Assembly (NCBI RefSeq): GCF_918797505.1
Contig: NC_092797.1
Coordinates: forward strand, 31,013,372 to 31,077,371
DNA from: Bemisia tabaci
Lineage: Eukaryota > Arthropoda > Insecta > Hemiptera > Aleyrodidae
Length of the DNA: 64,000 nt
Direction: 5' to 3'
Position 1 is the first letter of the stretch. Each line of letters begins with the position of its first letter. The translations under genes and the position numbers were made by a program. Below are positions 33,147 to 44,951 of the stretch, piece after piece. A model generated the notes under the pieces. That model searched no databases. It was not told the DNA's origin and saw only the letters and a program-made list of their open reading frames with translations.

Positions 33147-34289
33147 GATTACTGTAAATGGCTCAACTAAGCAGCGAGTCGAAACCTGTGATTTTGCGGT
33201 TGATTCCGTAATTACTCGTTAAAATTTAAAAGAATTAATGATTTATTCTTACAACTTCTCTGGTAATTGCTAGTCTCAATAACCACCAGTGAGCTGCGCT
33301 GAATATTCTGAAAGAATCAAATCCAGATGAAAGGAGTCGAACCTCATTAGTTAGTCAGTTGGTTGGTATATTTTAAGATATTCAGCGTATCAACCTACTT
33401 TAAAGGATATTTGGTTTATATAGGATTAAAAATTTAATGAGATTTATATCGCGCAGATACTTCCTACTAAATTTTAAATGTAAACAATAATTTTTACGGG
33501 TGTCTCCCCTTTTTTCCCTTTAATTTGATTTCCAATTGTTACGTACCCTGTGCAAACTTTATTCATACGCACGTGCTTTTGAAATGCAATAACAGGCTTT
33601 TCGAAATAGAAGCAGAGCCAATTATTTGTTGATCAGAAACATCGTCAACTTGGCTGCTGGTAATGAGCCCCAGCTAGCCGCCCGACTCATTACTCATTTG
33701 TAAACGGTCGTTTCATGCCCAGTTAATATTTTCCTATCGATCGAGCACGTCTACTCATACAATCTCTGAAAAGCGAATAAAAATATTTTTAAAAAAATCA
33801 AAAAGAAACCCAAAAAGGTTTGAAATGAGTCCAACATACGGTTGATTGGACCACCCTCAGGCTCAGAACGGCACCAGTCGGGGAACTATTCGAAGGCACC
33901 TCGTGCGTGATTCAGCGAAACAATGTGGACTTGATCTCATTTGACTGAAACCTATTGTTGCACAGCATCGGCTGTCGTGCGACAATGCTCCGCGGCTGAG
34001 TGTTTTTCTAGATCGAATTAATAATTGGGCAATTCGTCACACGGCGCACAGCCCGTAGGGTAATTGTTCCTTCACAAATTCTACAACGCTGCAATTTTTC
34101 TCATTTTCGAGCGCGGTAATGAAACATTTTCAGCAATAGATCTTGCCGGGGGACCATCCAACCACCGTTGCCAATTTAGCAAGTTGGCAACACTGTTGAT
34201 GCTCCATGTAAGGCCATTGAATATATCGATCCTATGAGGTAGGCTGCCGCACCTGGAATCGATTGTTTTACATACGTTCAAATGGAGGA
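33147..34289. other. Unique sequence, nothing recognised
   Basis: A+T-rich, apart from a moderately G+C-rich patch near 33840-34080. No shared repeat or exon was recognised. Confidence 0.4.
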
Positions 34290-34297
34290 AAAACAGT

Positions 34298-34464
34298 CAA
34301 AGGAAGTCAACGTGTTTTTCGATACATCGATTGATTTGCCATTTAAACCTATGGAAAAAGATCGATAGACAGGGTGTTTGCAGCGAACATCTTACTAATC
34401 GATTCTTTACCATAGGTTTAAATGGGATAACAATCGATACATCGCAATTCATGCCACGCCACTG
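34298..34464. mobile_element. Family D MITE, 167 bp, 8-bp TSD AAAACAGT
   Basis: The perfect duplication AAAACAGT (34290-34297 and 34465-34472) fixes the ends. The right terminus CCACGCCACTG is intact, but the left has decayed to CAAAGGAAGTCAACGTG. It shows that the duplication can outlast the terminal repeat. Confidence 0.88.
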
Positions 34465-34472
34465 AAAACAGT

Positions 34473-36249
34473 GATGCCAACTTTCAAGAATCGTAACCAC
34501 CCGATTTCAAAGACGCTCGTATTATGCCATCTCTCAGCGAGAAGCGTGTATTCCTTGTTACTCAACACAGAACTGCTATACCTCGCCGGGGGGATTAAGT
34601 TTCGATTGTGAGGATTTAACCGTCATTTAAACCGTAAAAAGCGGTATGAAAGAAATTGCGCTTGCACTCAAAGGTGAAACGATCTTGACGAATGGCGGAC
34701 GAAGTCGAATTCGGTTTTACGTTCTTTTTAATTAGCTCGGGCTCGTGGATGAGGCTGTGCCTATGGATTGCAATTCGGTTTCACACTCGTTTGGTGTGGT
34801 GAGCATCAGGGCTGGGCATGCGCGAGAGGTTATGTCATTCCAGGCGAGATAATCGGCTCGTGAGACCCTGGGGTATTGGATTCGATGACCCGAAAACCGC
34901 TCCTATTTTCTGAGATACAGTCGAGGATGATTGGGCTAACGAATCGGAGCTTATCTGACTTGTTAAAAACATGTCTTTCGAATTGTAAGATTTCCACACT
35001 CGAAAAAAAAGTAGGTACCTTGAACCAACAGTGTGCCTGATTTTGGTCTAGCTAACTTAGTTGGTACTATACAATACACCAACTGAAGGCACATGATAAC
35101 AACTTGGGTGGTGGTAGTTAGAGTACAGCACCAAATAGTTTATGTAGACCACTAATTTTATTAACACCAATTTGGGTCAGCAGTACAAGCATTTTTTCAC
35201 CGAAAAAGTGTTCGACAAGGTCTGGTTGGTGATGAGGTAGGATGCAGTGATAAGACAAGAATAATAGGCGACTTTAATCAGAAAAAGGGTAACTGTATTG
35301 CACGTTGGCTAATTCTATCCTATATCATTATATTAACCTTTATATGTTTTCTTATCTTTCTGTCGAACAATTCTTAACACCAAATTAAAGAAAATGACCA
35401 CTCCTCCTGAAAGGTGGAACTTTAGTGCAAATGTATCCCCTCCATTAAAAAATAAAAATAAAATGACGCCTTAAAACTCTTCGTAAATAGTTCCTTGGGT
35501 GAAAAGAACATACTAACAAAATTTTAAAACAAAATGTGTCCTAGTCAGGGAGAGGAAAATAGGCAACGCTCGACGAAGTTAGGTTAATTCTTGTCAATCC
35601 CGTCCAAATCTCATTTTCAAACTGCTCTCCTACGTACTATTTCGTTATTAAAAGTGTAAAGGCTACTTAACACTCATGCAAGTTGCAATACGATTCGTCG
35701 GAAAACATGTCGGATGACGTGCCTAATTATAATACGTAAATTTAAGAAGTGACAGGTTTGGTCATACGGATATGAGGATAAACCATCCTTTCTGCTTAAC
35801 TTCTGTCCGTAGTAGCAATCACGAACGACCATCTCTGGTCATTGAAAAAGAATAACTTTCAATTTTTACGAGGGTGCTCATCATGAATACGAAGAGTTTT
35901 CCATTCAAACGATTCCTGAGCTTAGACCGTGGGTGGTAACCAAACCATCAGACACATTAGCTATGGTAATTTTGTTTTCCAAGCCCATTGTGCCTTTAAT
36001 AAATATGCCATCATTTTCCCATTTTATTTCCAAAAGTGATTTGGCATAAAGTATAGCGTTAGCAGAGGAGCGAATTTTTGATTTTTCAGATGATGCGACC
36101 CTAAAGGAAAATTCGGACTTAATAGCGATGGTATAATTACTTGGTGTTCTGATGAGCTCCGGGAAATGCCATATGATCGTCAAGACGTTGCCAAATTCCT
36201 GATAAAACCCGTAATTCTTTGAACATTTAGGTACGGGTGTTTTTTAATC
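34473..36249. other. Mostly unique sequence
   Basis: About 1.8 kb. The segment 34995-35210 begins CACTCGAAAAAAAAG and has symmetrical 'ttggt'/'accaa' words, perhaps a decayed relative of family B, but the far end is not convincing. A minus frame (36183-35905, 92 codons) shows no recognised domain. Confidence 0.3.
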
Positions 36250-36257
36250 CCTCGCCT

Positions 36258-36421
36258 CAGTGGCGAGGCGTGAATGATCGATTATTGATATTTCCTCATT
36301 TAAAGCTATGGTAAAGAATCGATTATTAAGGTGTTCGTTGCAAACACCCTAACTATCGATCTTTTTCCATAGGTTAAAATGGCAGATAGATCGATTTATC
36401 GTAAATCACGTCATGCCACTG
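36258..36421. mobile_element. Family D MITE, 164 bp, near-perfect 8-bp TSD
   Basis: CAGTGGCGAGGCGTG at the left, CATGCCACTG at the right. The flanks CCTCGCCT and CCTCGCTT match at seven of eight positions. Confidence 0.85.
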
Positions 36422-36564
36422 CCTCGCTTATGAGTTTCATATGCGTCTTAAAATTTCAGAGTAAAATACTCATATCGTTTCACGAAAATGAATATAATGC
36501 CAGTAAAGTAGTAATTAACATAGAGGTGTTGTGCTCTTTGTTCATGGTTAGCTCGGGTACTATC

Positions 36565-36586
36565 TGGTGGTGGTGGTGGTGGTGGT
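36565..36586 (+). repeat. (TGG)7 microsatellite
   Basis: A pure trinucleotide run of 22 bases followed by AAAA. Confidence 0.85.
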
Positions 36587-36737
36587 AAAAAAGATAGGTA
36601 CTCGAAGTTTCCTTCACAGTGCTTTTCATAAATTCAGGGACCTTGACTATCGTTGTAGGAGCAAACTGTTATTTTCAAGGAAAATCTTGAAAAGTAACCG
36701 GCGACATTTCAAGAACGATTATCGAAAAAACAGGAAT

Positions 36738-37449
36738 AGTCCAGGCGCCTGGTAGCTAAAAATGAGGCTACCTGGAATTTTGGGTACACAGCGATTTTTT
36801 TGGCTTACTTTATGTTTTTTGGGTCGCTGAATCCGAATCTGAAGTTTCCGCACGCGTATCTGGTGAGCATTTTCCGCTATTTTGAAAAAATGGCCTAAAA
36901 AGGCCTTTTTTTGCGGTTTTTTTGATATAGCGGCTACGGATGAGGAAAAGTCCCGGATTTAGCTAATGTTTTGAATAGCTGACATAATTTGGAAGAAAAT
37001 GGTGTATACATATGTTAGGTTTGCTTAAAAATTGAGGAAGATACAGCATCGTGAACATCGCGCCTATTCACGTTTTCGCGGCGCACCCGTCAACGCGCGA
37101 TCCGGCTCGCCGCGGTCAGCCAAGTTCCGAAGCGTTCTAAAGTTCCGAAATCCGAGGTTCCTCAATTTTTGAGCAAACCTAGCATATTTATATACCATTT
37201 TCTTCCAAATTATGTCAGCTATTCAAAACATTAGCTAAATCCGGGACTTTTCCTCATCCGTAGCCGCTATATAAAAAAAACCGCAAAAAAAGGCCTTTTT
37301 AGGCCATTTTTTCAAAATAGCGGAAAATGCTCACCAGATACGCGTGCGGAAACTTCAGATTCGGATTCAGCGACCCAAAAAACATAAAGTAGGCCAAAAA
37401 AATCGCTGTGTACCCAAAATTCCAGGTAGACTTACCAGGCGCCTGGACT
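36738..37449. mobile_element. 712-bp palindrome with a CpG-rich loop
   Basis: AGTCCAGGCGCC opens the left arm and GGCGCCTGGACT closes the right. The left arm (36738-37039) and right arm (37158-37449) are roughly 93-95% complementary, including 'gtcccggatttagctaatgt' and 'gaagtttccgcacgcgtatc'. The 118-base spacer (37040-37157) is strikingly CpG-rich, unlike the A+T-rich arms. This looks like a fold-back transposon. Open frames across it are shadows of the repeat. Confidence 0.8.
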
Positions 37450-38224
37450 TCAGTTTCCTGAAAACAGGGATAAAAAAATTAGGAGGAATTCAGAAGGTTT
37501 GCTGTGACTTCTCAACAGAAGAAAATTATTCGGCATGGATGCGTTTCGGTATAAGGGCAATCAACAATGTTTAATTCTGTGAGAATTATTATGATAGTTA
37601 TACTGATTAAATGCATTGAATCATGAACGATGCTGGACAATTCACTTACATAAATGCATCTATTTTAAACAGCGCGTAAACAAAACCTACGGCTTCCTGT
37701 AATTATTACTGTTCATTGATTACATGAACTTCAATAACTACATCTGATATCTCCTTGATTTTGTACTCGTAAAACGAGTAACATCCGCGATTGTTGGATA
37801 AAAAACTAGGATCATCTATGAAATACTTGAAACATTGCGCATGATATCACATGATAACGATTTAAGATACCCAAGAGAATAGTTTTTTACATTTTTGAAC
37901 ATTGATAATATATTTCGATATTATATCGTTTCACCAATTTTCTTAATCAATTACCAACAGCGTCGCGAGTTTTCACACGAGTCATTAGCTGCCTCTGGAA
38001 TGGGGAGAGGTCAAACCCTTGAGCACTCGAGAGAGCAACGGTTTGAGAGAACAACATGCCAGAAACAATGCAGCGATCTCAACGACCTTGAGTAATGTAT
38101 TCCCTGATTGCTACATTGATTAAAAATCTGTATGCAACGAGAGACCCAAATTACTGCAGCAGGAGAACAAAGCCAGAGATTATTAATCTGTCTCTCCGAG
38201 AGGAGAGGGTTGATGAAAGCGAGC
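37450..38224. other. Unique sequence, nothing recognised
   Basis: A+T-rich DNA with no shared repeat. Confidence 0.4.
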
Positions 38225-38228
38225 AACG

Positions 38229-38485
38229 AAGCCGTGCTATACCAAGGAAGAACGCCGTATGAACCTTTAGACGCTGCCAGATTTCCCTCACTAAACACCG
38301 AATTTACTGGTAAAAGTTTGAATATTTTTTCCCGAAACGTTCAGACAATTTTGTATGCAATTTAATCTAAAATATCTGAGAATTTCAAGGAGAAAAATGC
38401 ATGAATGTTGTCAAAATACATGTTTTATCAAGGGAAATTTGGCAACTCTCGAATGTTCATATGGCGTTTTTCCTGTGGACGGCGG
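38229..38485 (+). mobile_element. Family A MITE, 257 bp, 4-bp TSD AACG
   Basis: Both termini have drifted (AAGCCGTGC at the left, GTGGACGGCGG at the right), yet AACG stands at 38225-38228 and 38486-38489. The diagnostic left word reads 'ctttagacg'. Confidence 0.75.
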
Positions 38486-39001
38486 AACGAAGGCATGCTA
38501 TTACGCATTCGGAGCGCAGCCCGCTAGTGATACGCCCGATCAGAAAAGTATAGACTTAGAATTCGATTGGATTGGAAATGAATCCAAGAGGTTCTGATTC
38601 AAGCAATCTCGACGACCGGCTAACTTTGGTATAGTTTTTTTAGGATCGGAGAGCCAGTGGTGGTTAATAAATGCATAACAATCAATTCTAGGTGAGGTGG
38701 CTTGCTTTATATCATAATCGATTTATAAGCAGTTTAAATTGAGACATTATAATGTAGCATACTATCGAGATCGCAACTACGGAGATCTTTGGATAGAATC
38801 ATTTTTGGTGGCACAAGTTGACACGCGCGGATTTTATCTTTTTAGATGCACGGAAAATTAAGACGGTATATATTATTGAGACCCAGCACTGCTATCTCCA
38901 CTTAAATTGTAAAAGTTACTTTCGAAAATCAACGTGCGAGAAGATCTTGCCCAATGATGACTGATGACTAAAGAGTTGAGTGTTGGTTTGACAATCCTAA
39001 A

Positions 39002-39232
39002 AGCGTCCAGCCCACGTACAAACTGGGGCTCTCAAACTGGCACTAATTCTTCTATTTCTCAGCCATTTCTGCAAGGAATGCCTTGAAAATTTCAAGATCT
39101 GATCTGTGATGTATCCCAAACACATCGGTTACCCTCAAAGATCGTCGGCCCGACGATCTTTGAAAGGCAACAGTCAACACTTCCATCGATGAGCCTCTTT
39201 GAGCCCCCTAGTTTGTAGGTGGGCTGGACGCT
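39002..39232. repeat. Inverted repeat enclosing a 29-bp palindrome
   Basis: AGCGTCCAGCCCACGTACAA at 39002 recurs inverted, ending GTGGGCTGGACGCT at 39232, with arms of about 35 bases. Inside, TCAAAGATCGTCGG and its exact complement are separated by a single C (39135-39163), a perfect palindrome. It may be a small MITE. A minus frame (39307-39092) overlaps and is not supported. Confidence 0.7.
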
Positions 39233-39814
39233 ATAGGCTTCGATAGTCATCCAAATTTCCCATCCAAACGATGGAAGTGCGTCTGAAGTCATCGTTCCTA
39301 ATATCATTACTTCGCACTATTTCTAAATGAAAACTCGGCAAAAAAATCATCGTTCCCTCTTACGTGAGGGTATGTATTTGTCTTTCCGCGTGGGTCCTGA
39401 TTTCCGTATAATTTAATGCTTTCTGGGGCTCATGTTGGAATAGAGCGCCCTAACGTCGGAGGAGTGACGAAATGTTCCGTCCGGCAAAAAAGGATGAATG
39501 GTGGCACTCCATTTTGGTCAAAGATGAATGTTGCACTGCATGATGACCAATAGCCGTCAAATGGGCTATTTCGGTCGGAATGGATTCGGAATTTAATCGT
39601 CTATTGAGGCCAAACCCTGATCTTCAAAAGCTCGTTGAGCAAAATGCTCACTGTGACATTCGTGAGTCAGAAGCAGTGGCTCCTCATTTCAAAATGTTGT
39701 CCATTGCAATGTGAACCAAAATTATAGATTGGTTCCTCCCACATTCAAGGCTCGAAATTTTTTCCTCGTTAGGTAAGAATCAACGAAAAAGAAGTATCCA
39801 TCCCGACTGGACAA

Positions 39815-40365
39815 TGGACCACTAGATAAGGTACGAATTTCAGCATTCTGATACATGTTTCTTAACCGAAATTTTACGTAAAACACGATGCACACAACGA
39901 AAATTACCGAAATTAACTCCTGACGAAGATATTTAATGATTCTTGATGCGTCAATTCAAACCACCCGCTCATGAAAACTCAATGCTCCACGTGATTCATA
40001 TCGCGCGCTAAACGTTTATCATGACAGTCTCTGCGATATAAAATTCTGGCATCCTCAATCTTGACGCTTTGGCTCAGCCGTAGCGAATTGCTTATAGTTT
40101 GTACAACACATGGTGGGAAATGGACATTGCTCGATTGAGAAGATCGCTGAAACCGTTGTAGTGCGTGATTTGACTCACGTAGAGCTTTGAGTTTCTTGTG
40201 AGCGGGCAGTTCAAATTCCTTGTAACCAATGTGAAATGAAAACGTTAATATCTTCGTTAGGAGTTGGTTTCAGTGATTTTCGTTGTAAGGATCGTTTTCT
40301 ACGTGAAATTCTGGTTAAGAAACATGTATCAAATCGCTTAAATTCGAACCTTGTCTAGTGGTCCA
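39815..40365. mobile_element. Family E element, 551 bp
   Basis: The left end is TGGACCACTAGATAAGGTAC and the right ...CCTTGTCTAGTGGTCCA. The terminal repeats extend about 115 bases inward: 'gatacatgtttcttaaccg' against 'ggttaagaaacatgtatc', and 'gaagatattt' against 'aatatcttcg'. The unique middle is about 300 bases and noncoding. A second, one-ended copy lies at 47974. The superfamily is not determined, and no target duplication was evident. Confidence 0.8.
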
Positions 40366-40458
40366 TAGCGGTAATTTTTCTTTGACGAACTGACATCAAA
40401 GCACACCAAAAAAAATGCAGGACAAGAGGAATGACACGAATATGCAATTCCATCCTGA

Positions 40459-40788
40459 TTGCTACAAAGCGCACTTTTGTGGGATGGTCGCGATGATTCT
40501 GGTAAATTATACCCCGGTTTTGGACTGCAGCGCTTCAATTATGGCGACTCGTGGCGTAATATTTTGTTCGCCGCACCAGTGCTTTTCCACGATCAATATC
40601 TTATCGGTGTCCAATTTCGTCCTTCGCAAGGATCTTCTTGAATATCAGGAAACCGTTCCTTACGTAATGAAAAATGTGATCCACCGGGCGAAATCCAGTT
40701 TCTGGGAGCTGACTACCGTTGCAACATTTACGAGAATGTTGCCTATGAGGAAGCAGCCACGATACGTAAGGATATCTTTTGTCAGTAA
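40459..40788 (+). pseudogene. Possible decayed exon of an unknown protein
   Basis: Starting after a stop at 40456, one frame is open for 60 codons, has a single TGA (40639-40641), and stays open to a TAA at 40786-40788. The 109 sense codons have a protein-like mix rich in aromatic and glycine residues, e.g. GFGLQRFNYGDSW and then GADYRCNIYENVAYEEA. I do not recognise the family. It lies between the E element (ends 40365) and a D copy (40874). A different overlapping frame (40415-41107, 230 codons) runs on into that D copy and looks less protein-like. Chance openness cannot be excluded. Confidence 0.22.
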
Positions 40789-40873
40789 CATGAGCATTAT
40801 GCTTAATGTAAAATTTAGGGAAAGGGAACTAGCGGACATTTTCAAGAAAACTGAGTTGAGGATAGTTTTGGTC

Positions 40874-41029
40874 CAGTGGCAAGGCGTGAATGATCGATTG
40901 TCAATTTTCCCCTATGAACTTATGGTAAAAGATCGATTATTAAGGTATCATTTGCAAAAAACCTGTTTATCGATCCTTTTCCATATATCACTGATAAATC
41001 TATACATCGCAAAGCACGCCACGACACTG
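40874..41029. mobile_element. Family D MITE, 156 bp, near-perfect 8-bp TSD
   Basis: CAGTGGCAAGGCGTG at the left, CACGCCACGACACTG at the right. The flanks TTTTGGTC and TTTTGGTG differ at one base. The left-hand 'ccatttaaac' block has become 'cctatgaact', so it is an older copy. Confidence 0.82.
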
Positions 41030-41722
41030 TTTTGGTGGACCGTCATTCATTTCCTGGTAAAGATTAGAAGTTTTCAACTGAATAAATTACTTCCAGAGAA
41101 TTTTTGAAGATTGATGAAAGGGTCAAAAAAGACACGCTCTTAATTACCATCTTAAAAACAAAGTTATTTTAGATTTTTGCATATTTCGTTTCTACTCCGC
41201 GTTTAAGTCTGTGGGGAATAGAACTAATTGACAGTTTCCGTTGCCTAGATGTTAAAGTTCAATCCATTTCTCGAGTATTCCTCCAAAAGTCCATGTAATC
41301 ATAGATAATCAATTTGGATGATCAGAATATCTACTGTGGTCAGATAATTCGTCAATAATTAATATTTCTGCCATAAGTACGTCAAATTGGGCACAATTTT
41401 ATGTTATAGCTAGGCTAATCGAATCGGGCAGTTACGAAAGGGCTCAAGCGCCAGATATAAAAAGTACGAAAAAAAAAAAAAAAAATACAGTAGAAAATTT
41501 ATGAAACGACCCGTTTTAAATTGCAGATTAAGTAAAAATGTGATTAATTGATTCATCGCTTCAATATTTTAGAACTCTGAGATTTATAAGGGGTCAATTA
41601 AAACGGTTAATACCATTTTTCTCATATTCTCATTTTTGACGCTTGAGCCCTTTTGTAACTGACCGATTCAATTCTGGTTAATTTTGTCCATTCAAACCGG
41701 CAAATCGGCGCTCCTTTAACGT
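41030..41722. other. Unique sequence, nothing recognised
   Basis: A+T-rich DNA with an A run near 41470. No shared repeat was recognised. Confidence 0.4.
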
Positions 41723-41811
41723 AGGGGCGTATCTCGATTTTAATATGAGCCCTGTTTTCCGTAAGACTCTATGCTTTCCGGGACTTATGTGGAAACGGAG
41801 ATACGCCCTTT
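41723..41811. repeat. Small inverted repeat around GGGCGTATCTC
   Basis: GGGGCGTATCTCGATTTT at the left is mirrored by AACGGAGATACGCCCTTT at the right, with partial pairing inside ('gccctgttttccg' against 'ctttccgggac'). The word resembles the subterminal GGGCGTAT of the 22536-24488 element. It may be a short relative or remnant. Confidence 0.45.
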
Positions 41812-41919
41812 CGCCAGAGAAACGACTAATAATGTTGCCCTAGGATAAGAAGATCATGGTGTTTACCTTTGAGTTGGGGACGCGACTAAGCGTGGTTGAT
41901 CTGCGTTGATTGCGATTCT

Positions 41920-42035
41920 GGTGGTGGTGGTTGTGCTGATGGTGCTGGTGGTGATTCTGTGGGTGGTTGTGGCGGTGGTAGTGGTGCGGGGGTGGTGGTG
42001 GCGGCGAGGCAGCGGGGGCGGCAAAGGCAGCGGCA
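41920..42035 (+). repeat. G/T-rich trinucleotide-like tract
   Basis: An imperfect run of GGT, GGC and GTG triplets, shading into CGGCAGCGG-type triplets. It keeps several frames open on both strands (71-93 codons of Val/Gly/Ala or His/Pro). These look like low-complexity artefacts, although a repeat-rich exon cannot be excluded. Confidence 0.6.
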
Positions 42036-42253
42036 GCGGGGCGAGGCTGGGTTCCGCCCGCCGCGGCCATTCCGTCAAACTACACCATTTCGAGACTCCC
42101 CGCCTACGCCTCCTCAGTCCACCCTTCCACCTGGAAAACAGAACATGTACCCAATTAGATCCAATTCAAACTAGCGAGACAGAGTAAAAGTAGAGGACAG
42201 TGACGACTGCAAATGTAAGAAATCAAGAACTACAGTGAAAAGAAGGGTCAATT

Positions 42254-42503
42254 CTGCCGTGCTATAAGGAAGAACGCCGTATAAACCTTAAGGCGTTGTC
42301 ATATTTCCTTCAATATAAAACGAATTTGTTGGAAAAATTGTGAGTATTTTTCTTCCAATTTTTCGGACAATTTTGTTCTCAGTTTGTTCTAAAAGATCTG
42401 AAAATTTCGAAGAAAAATATGCATGATTCCTCAAAAACGCATTTTTTATCCGGAGTTTGGCAATTCTCGAATGTTCATACGGCGTTTTTCCTTAGCACGG
42501 CAG
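42254..42503 (+). mobile_element. Family A MITE, 250 bp, 4-bp TSD AATT
   Basis: CTGCCGTGCTATAAGGAAGA at the left, CCTTAGCACGGCAG at the right. AATT flanks at 42250-42253 and 42504-42507. Confidence 0.85.
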
Positions 42504-43070
42504 AATTCTTCGTCTCCTAAGCAAAGGGATGTAATACACATACAAAAGACACAGAATTATGAGGATTATAATAAAAACTCGATGGCATTGTAAACCAGAG
42601 TCCTAGTGGCTTTTACCACGTGCTTGGAATGAACGGTACCACAAGTTCGGTTATCTTTACCCAATAGTAATCAGTAGAATAAACTAAGTAAATCTATGTA
42701 CACCCAAGACTTAAGTAGACATTGGCCACACTTTTGATAAAATTCGACATACTTTTTTCGGTGTAAAGAGAAGGAGGTTTATAGACATAAGCAAATACTT
42801 ATTTTCAAGGAGCAAAAGAGACTTATCAGTTTCCTGCGTAAAATATTAACAATCTTGTCGTTGCACAGAGATTTTCATTGAATACAGAGAGAGTAACTCT
42901 CTTACTATCGTGTCATGTTTCAGCGAATTACGTCAATTTAAGTCTCAACTTAAAGAGCTTTTTTATGGGCTTGCGAGTCGGTTTCAAACAAAGTCATCGC
43001 GCCCTTGGCGTAGTTGCACCTAAAAATACTTAATTAAATTGCGAATCCTCCACTCCTCTTGGAACTTATT

Positions 43071-43319
43071 CTGTCGTGCTAAGGAAAAATGCCGCATGAA
43101 CCAGGCATTGCCACATTTCCTTTGACGAAACGCGAATTTCCTTGTAAATTTATGAATGTTTTCCGCCCAATTTTTCAGATAATTTAGTTCGCAATTTTAC
43201 CTGAGGATCCTGAAAATTTGATGGAAAATATTCATAACTTTCCTGAATAATAAACATTTTATCGAGGGAAATTTGGCAACTCTCGAATGTACATACGGCG
43301 TTCTTCCTTACCACGGCAG
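43071..43319 (+). mobile_element. Family A MITE, 249 bp
   Basis: CTGTCGTGCTAAGGAAAAAT at the left, CCTTACCACGGCAG at the right. The flanks TATT and CATT agree at three of four positions. The left arm has lost a few bases ('gaaccaggcattgcc'). Confidence 0.8.
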
Positions 43320-43323
43320 CATT

Positions 43324-43815
43324 CCTCTAAGACGATGCTTGGCAACGGAGCTTTTAAGAGACTCAAAGCTCATGACTGTCTTGATGCCTCATCAATCAGA
43401 TTGCTTAGGACTTGGACTTAGAGGCGCGGAAGAAATTGTAAAAATGGAAGCCGCATAGAATTAAAGCGGACATAGAGTATACGACGGGTGCTTTTACTTC
43501 GGGGATCCGTTCCATTCGAAACTAACGGTAACACGATGCAACTGCCGGCTCCTTGAAGAGAGCCGCAGTGAATCCATTCAAAACGTAAAATATGCGCTCG
43601 GTATGAGGAGTGAAGGCGTGAGTAGAGGCGCAGGCAAAGGTACCGCGTCCTTATGTTTTAAATATTCTATAGCGCACTGGATCTATATATCCGGTAACCG
43701 GATTAGTCCATCATCGGCTTCCAGTTTCCGGTAGCGGTTCGAACTCGATTTGTAAGCACCATCTTGAAAACTGCTTCAAGTAAACCGTTAATGTCTTTTC
43801 CTCTTTGGCTTAGTT
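43324..43815. other. Unique sequence, nothing recognised
   Basis: Moderate G+C content, with no repeat or exon recognised. Confidence 0.35.
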
Positions 43816-44083
43816 CAGGGTGTCTACTAAAACAGGCTGGCCAAAAATCAGTACTTTTCCAGTCTATTCCCGAGAAATTCGGTACCTCCTCAACGGAAGA
43901 ATTCAGTACTTTTTCAGTACCTCCAATTGACGAAATTCGAAAAATTTCAAAAGTTTGAATTTCTCGCTCAAATTGCGAAAAAAATTAATAATTCCGGACT
44001 TTCTAACGGAATTTCCGCACTTTTTCAGTACTTCCGGACAGCTCATAAAAAATCAGTGCTATTTCCGGACTTGTAGACACGCT
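43816..44083. mobile_element. Small element, ends CAGGGTGTCTA...TAGACACGCTG
   Basis: The terminal 11-12 bases are complementary with one mismatch. Inside are repeated words ('cagtactttttcagtacctc', 'ccggacttt', 'cagtacttcc'), the same build as family C with different words. CAGGG-type ends suggest a hAT-like MITE. No clear target duplication was seen. Confidence 0.6.
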
Positions 44084-44284
44084 GTAGTTGTATTTTTCAG
44101 GTGAAAGATGTCACACTCGTGGTGGTGCAAGTAATTGATGCAGTTTCAGTTGGAAACCATAAGGAACTGGTCCTTTTATTGACAACAACAATTGTATCGC
44201 ATTCAGTCGTTTGAGGGTTCGTCTAAAAAGTATTTCACCTTCCAAAACACGTTTGGTTAATTTTGTTCCGGCTTTTATGTTGTG

Positions 44285-44521
44285 CACTGAGAAAAAACTA
44301 TGGCTTATAAACCTATTAGAGGTAAATATGGAACACCACTAATAGTAGTACCTCTACATATAATAATAGCACATATACCTTAGTTATGGTCTCTGTACCT
44401 TAATTAGGTACAGAGACCTTAGTATGGTTCACAGACCGAGAATCATTAGTTTATTTACGACTATTATAGGTGTTCCATATTTACCTCTAATAGGTTTATA
44501 AACCATAGCTTTTTCTCAGTG
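44285..44521. mobile_element. MITE with about 52-bp terminal inverted repeats
   Basis: CACTGAGAAAAAACTATGGC at the left, GCTTTTTCTCAGTG at the right. The first about 52 bases ('ttataaacctattagaggta' and on) recur inverted at the right end with two differences. Further symmetrical words ('ggtctctgtacctt'/'aggtacagagacc') lie at the centre. The end type resembles family B (CACTG + A run), but the body is unrelated. Confidence 0.85.
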
Positions 44522-44951
44522 TGGTATAGTTTTACCAGAATTCATACCAATAAATAAAGTAGGACTTCCAAAAAAATAAGGTACATACTCGCTCAATTTT
44601 ATGCTGGTAGATCAAAATGCACGATCATAGCCCTAGCGATCTCACTGCCGTAAAAAATAGGAAACCGTCTTTTAATTTGCAAAGAACGTTTCTTGGTACA
44701 TTTTGAATTATATTTTCATAGTTCATTAATCATCAATATTACCAATTTCCCACAATATCCTTCCTATCAATGAATAGAGGGGAACATGAGGTCTTTATGA
44801 ATTAGCGCTCAGTTTGATTACGTCGGTTTATGGCCACATTATTTGAGATCAAAATACCGATAATCGCAGTAAAAAAGGTACATTGAACATGGTAATTATA
44901 ACCTGAATCATAGTGTTATGGATAGATATTTTGAAAAAGTGGCGGAGGGTA
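44522..44951. other. Unique sequence, nothing recognised
   Basis: A+T-rich spacer between the MITE at 44285 and the B copy at 44952. Confidence 0.35.

Noticed and set aside
34995..35210. A possible decayed B-like element beginning CACTCGAAAAAAAAG
   Set aside because: The proposed right end (near 'cattttttcaccg') does not mirror the left end well, and no body match to another copy was found.
40415..41107. The longest open frame (230 codons)
   Set aside because: Its C-terminal third reads through the family D MITE at 40874-41029, and the other frame in the same region looks more protein-like. No homology was recognised.
41840..42187. Overlapping frames with poly-Val/Gly or poly-His/Pro
   Set aside because: Produced by an imperfect GGT/GTG triplet tract that is open in several frames on both strands at once.
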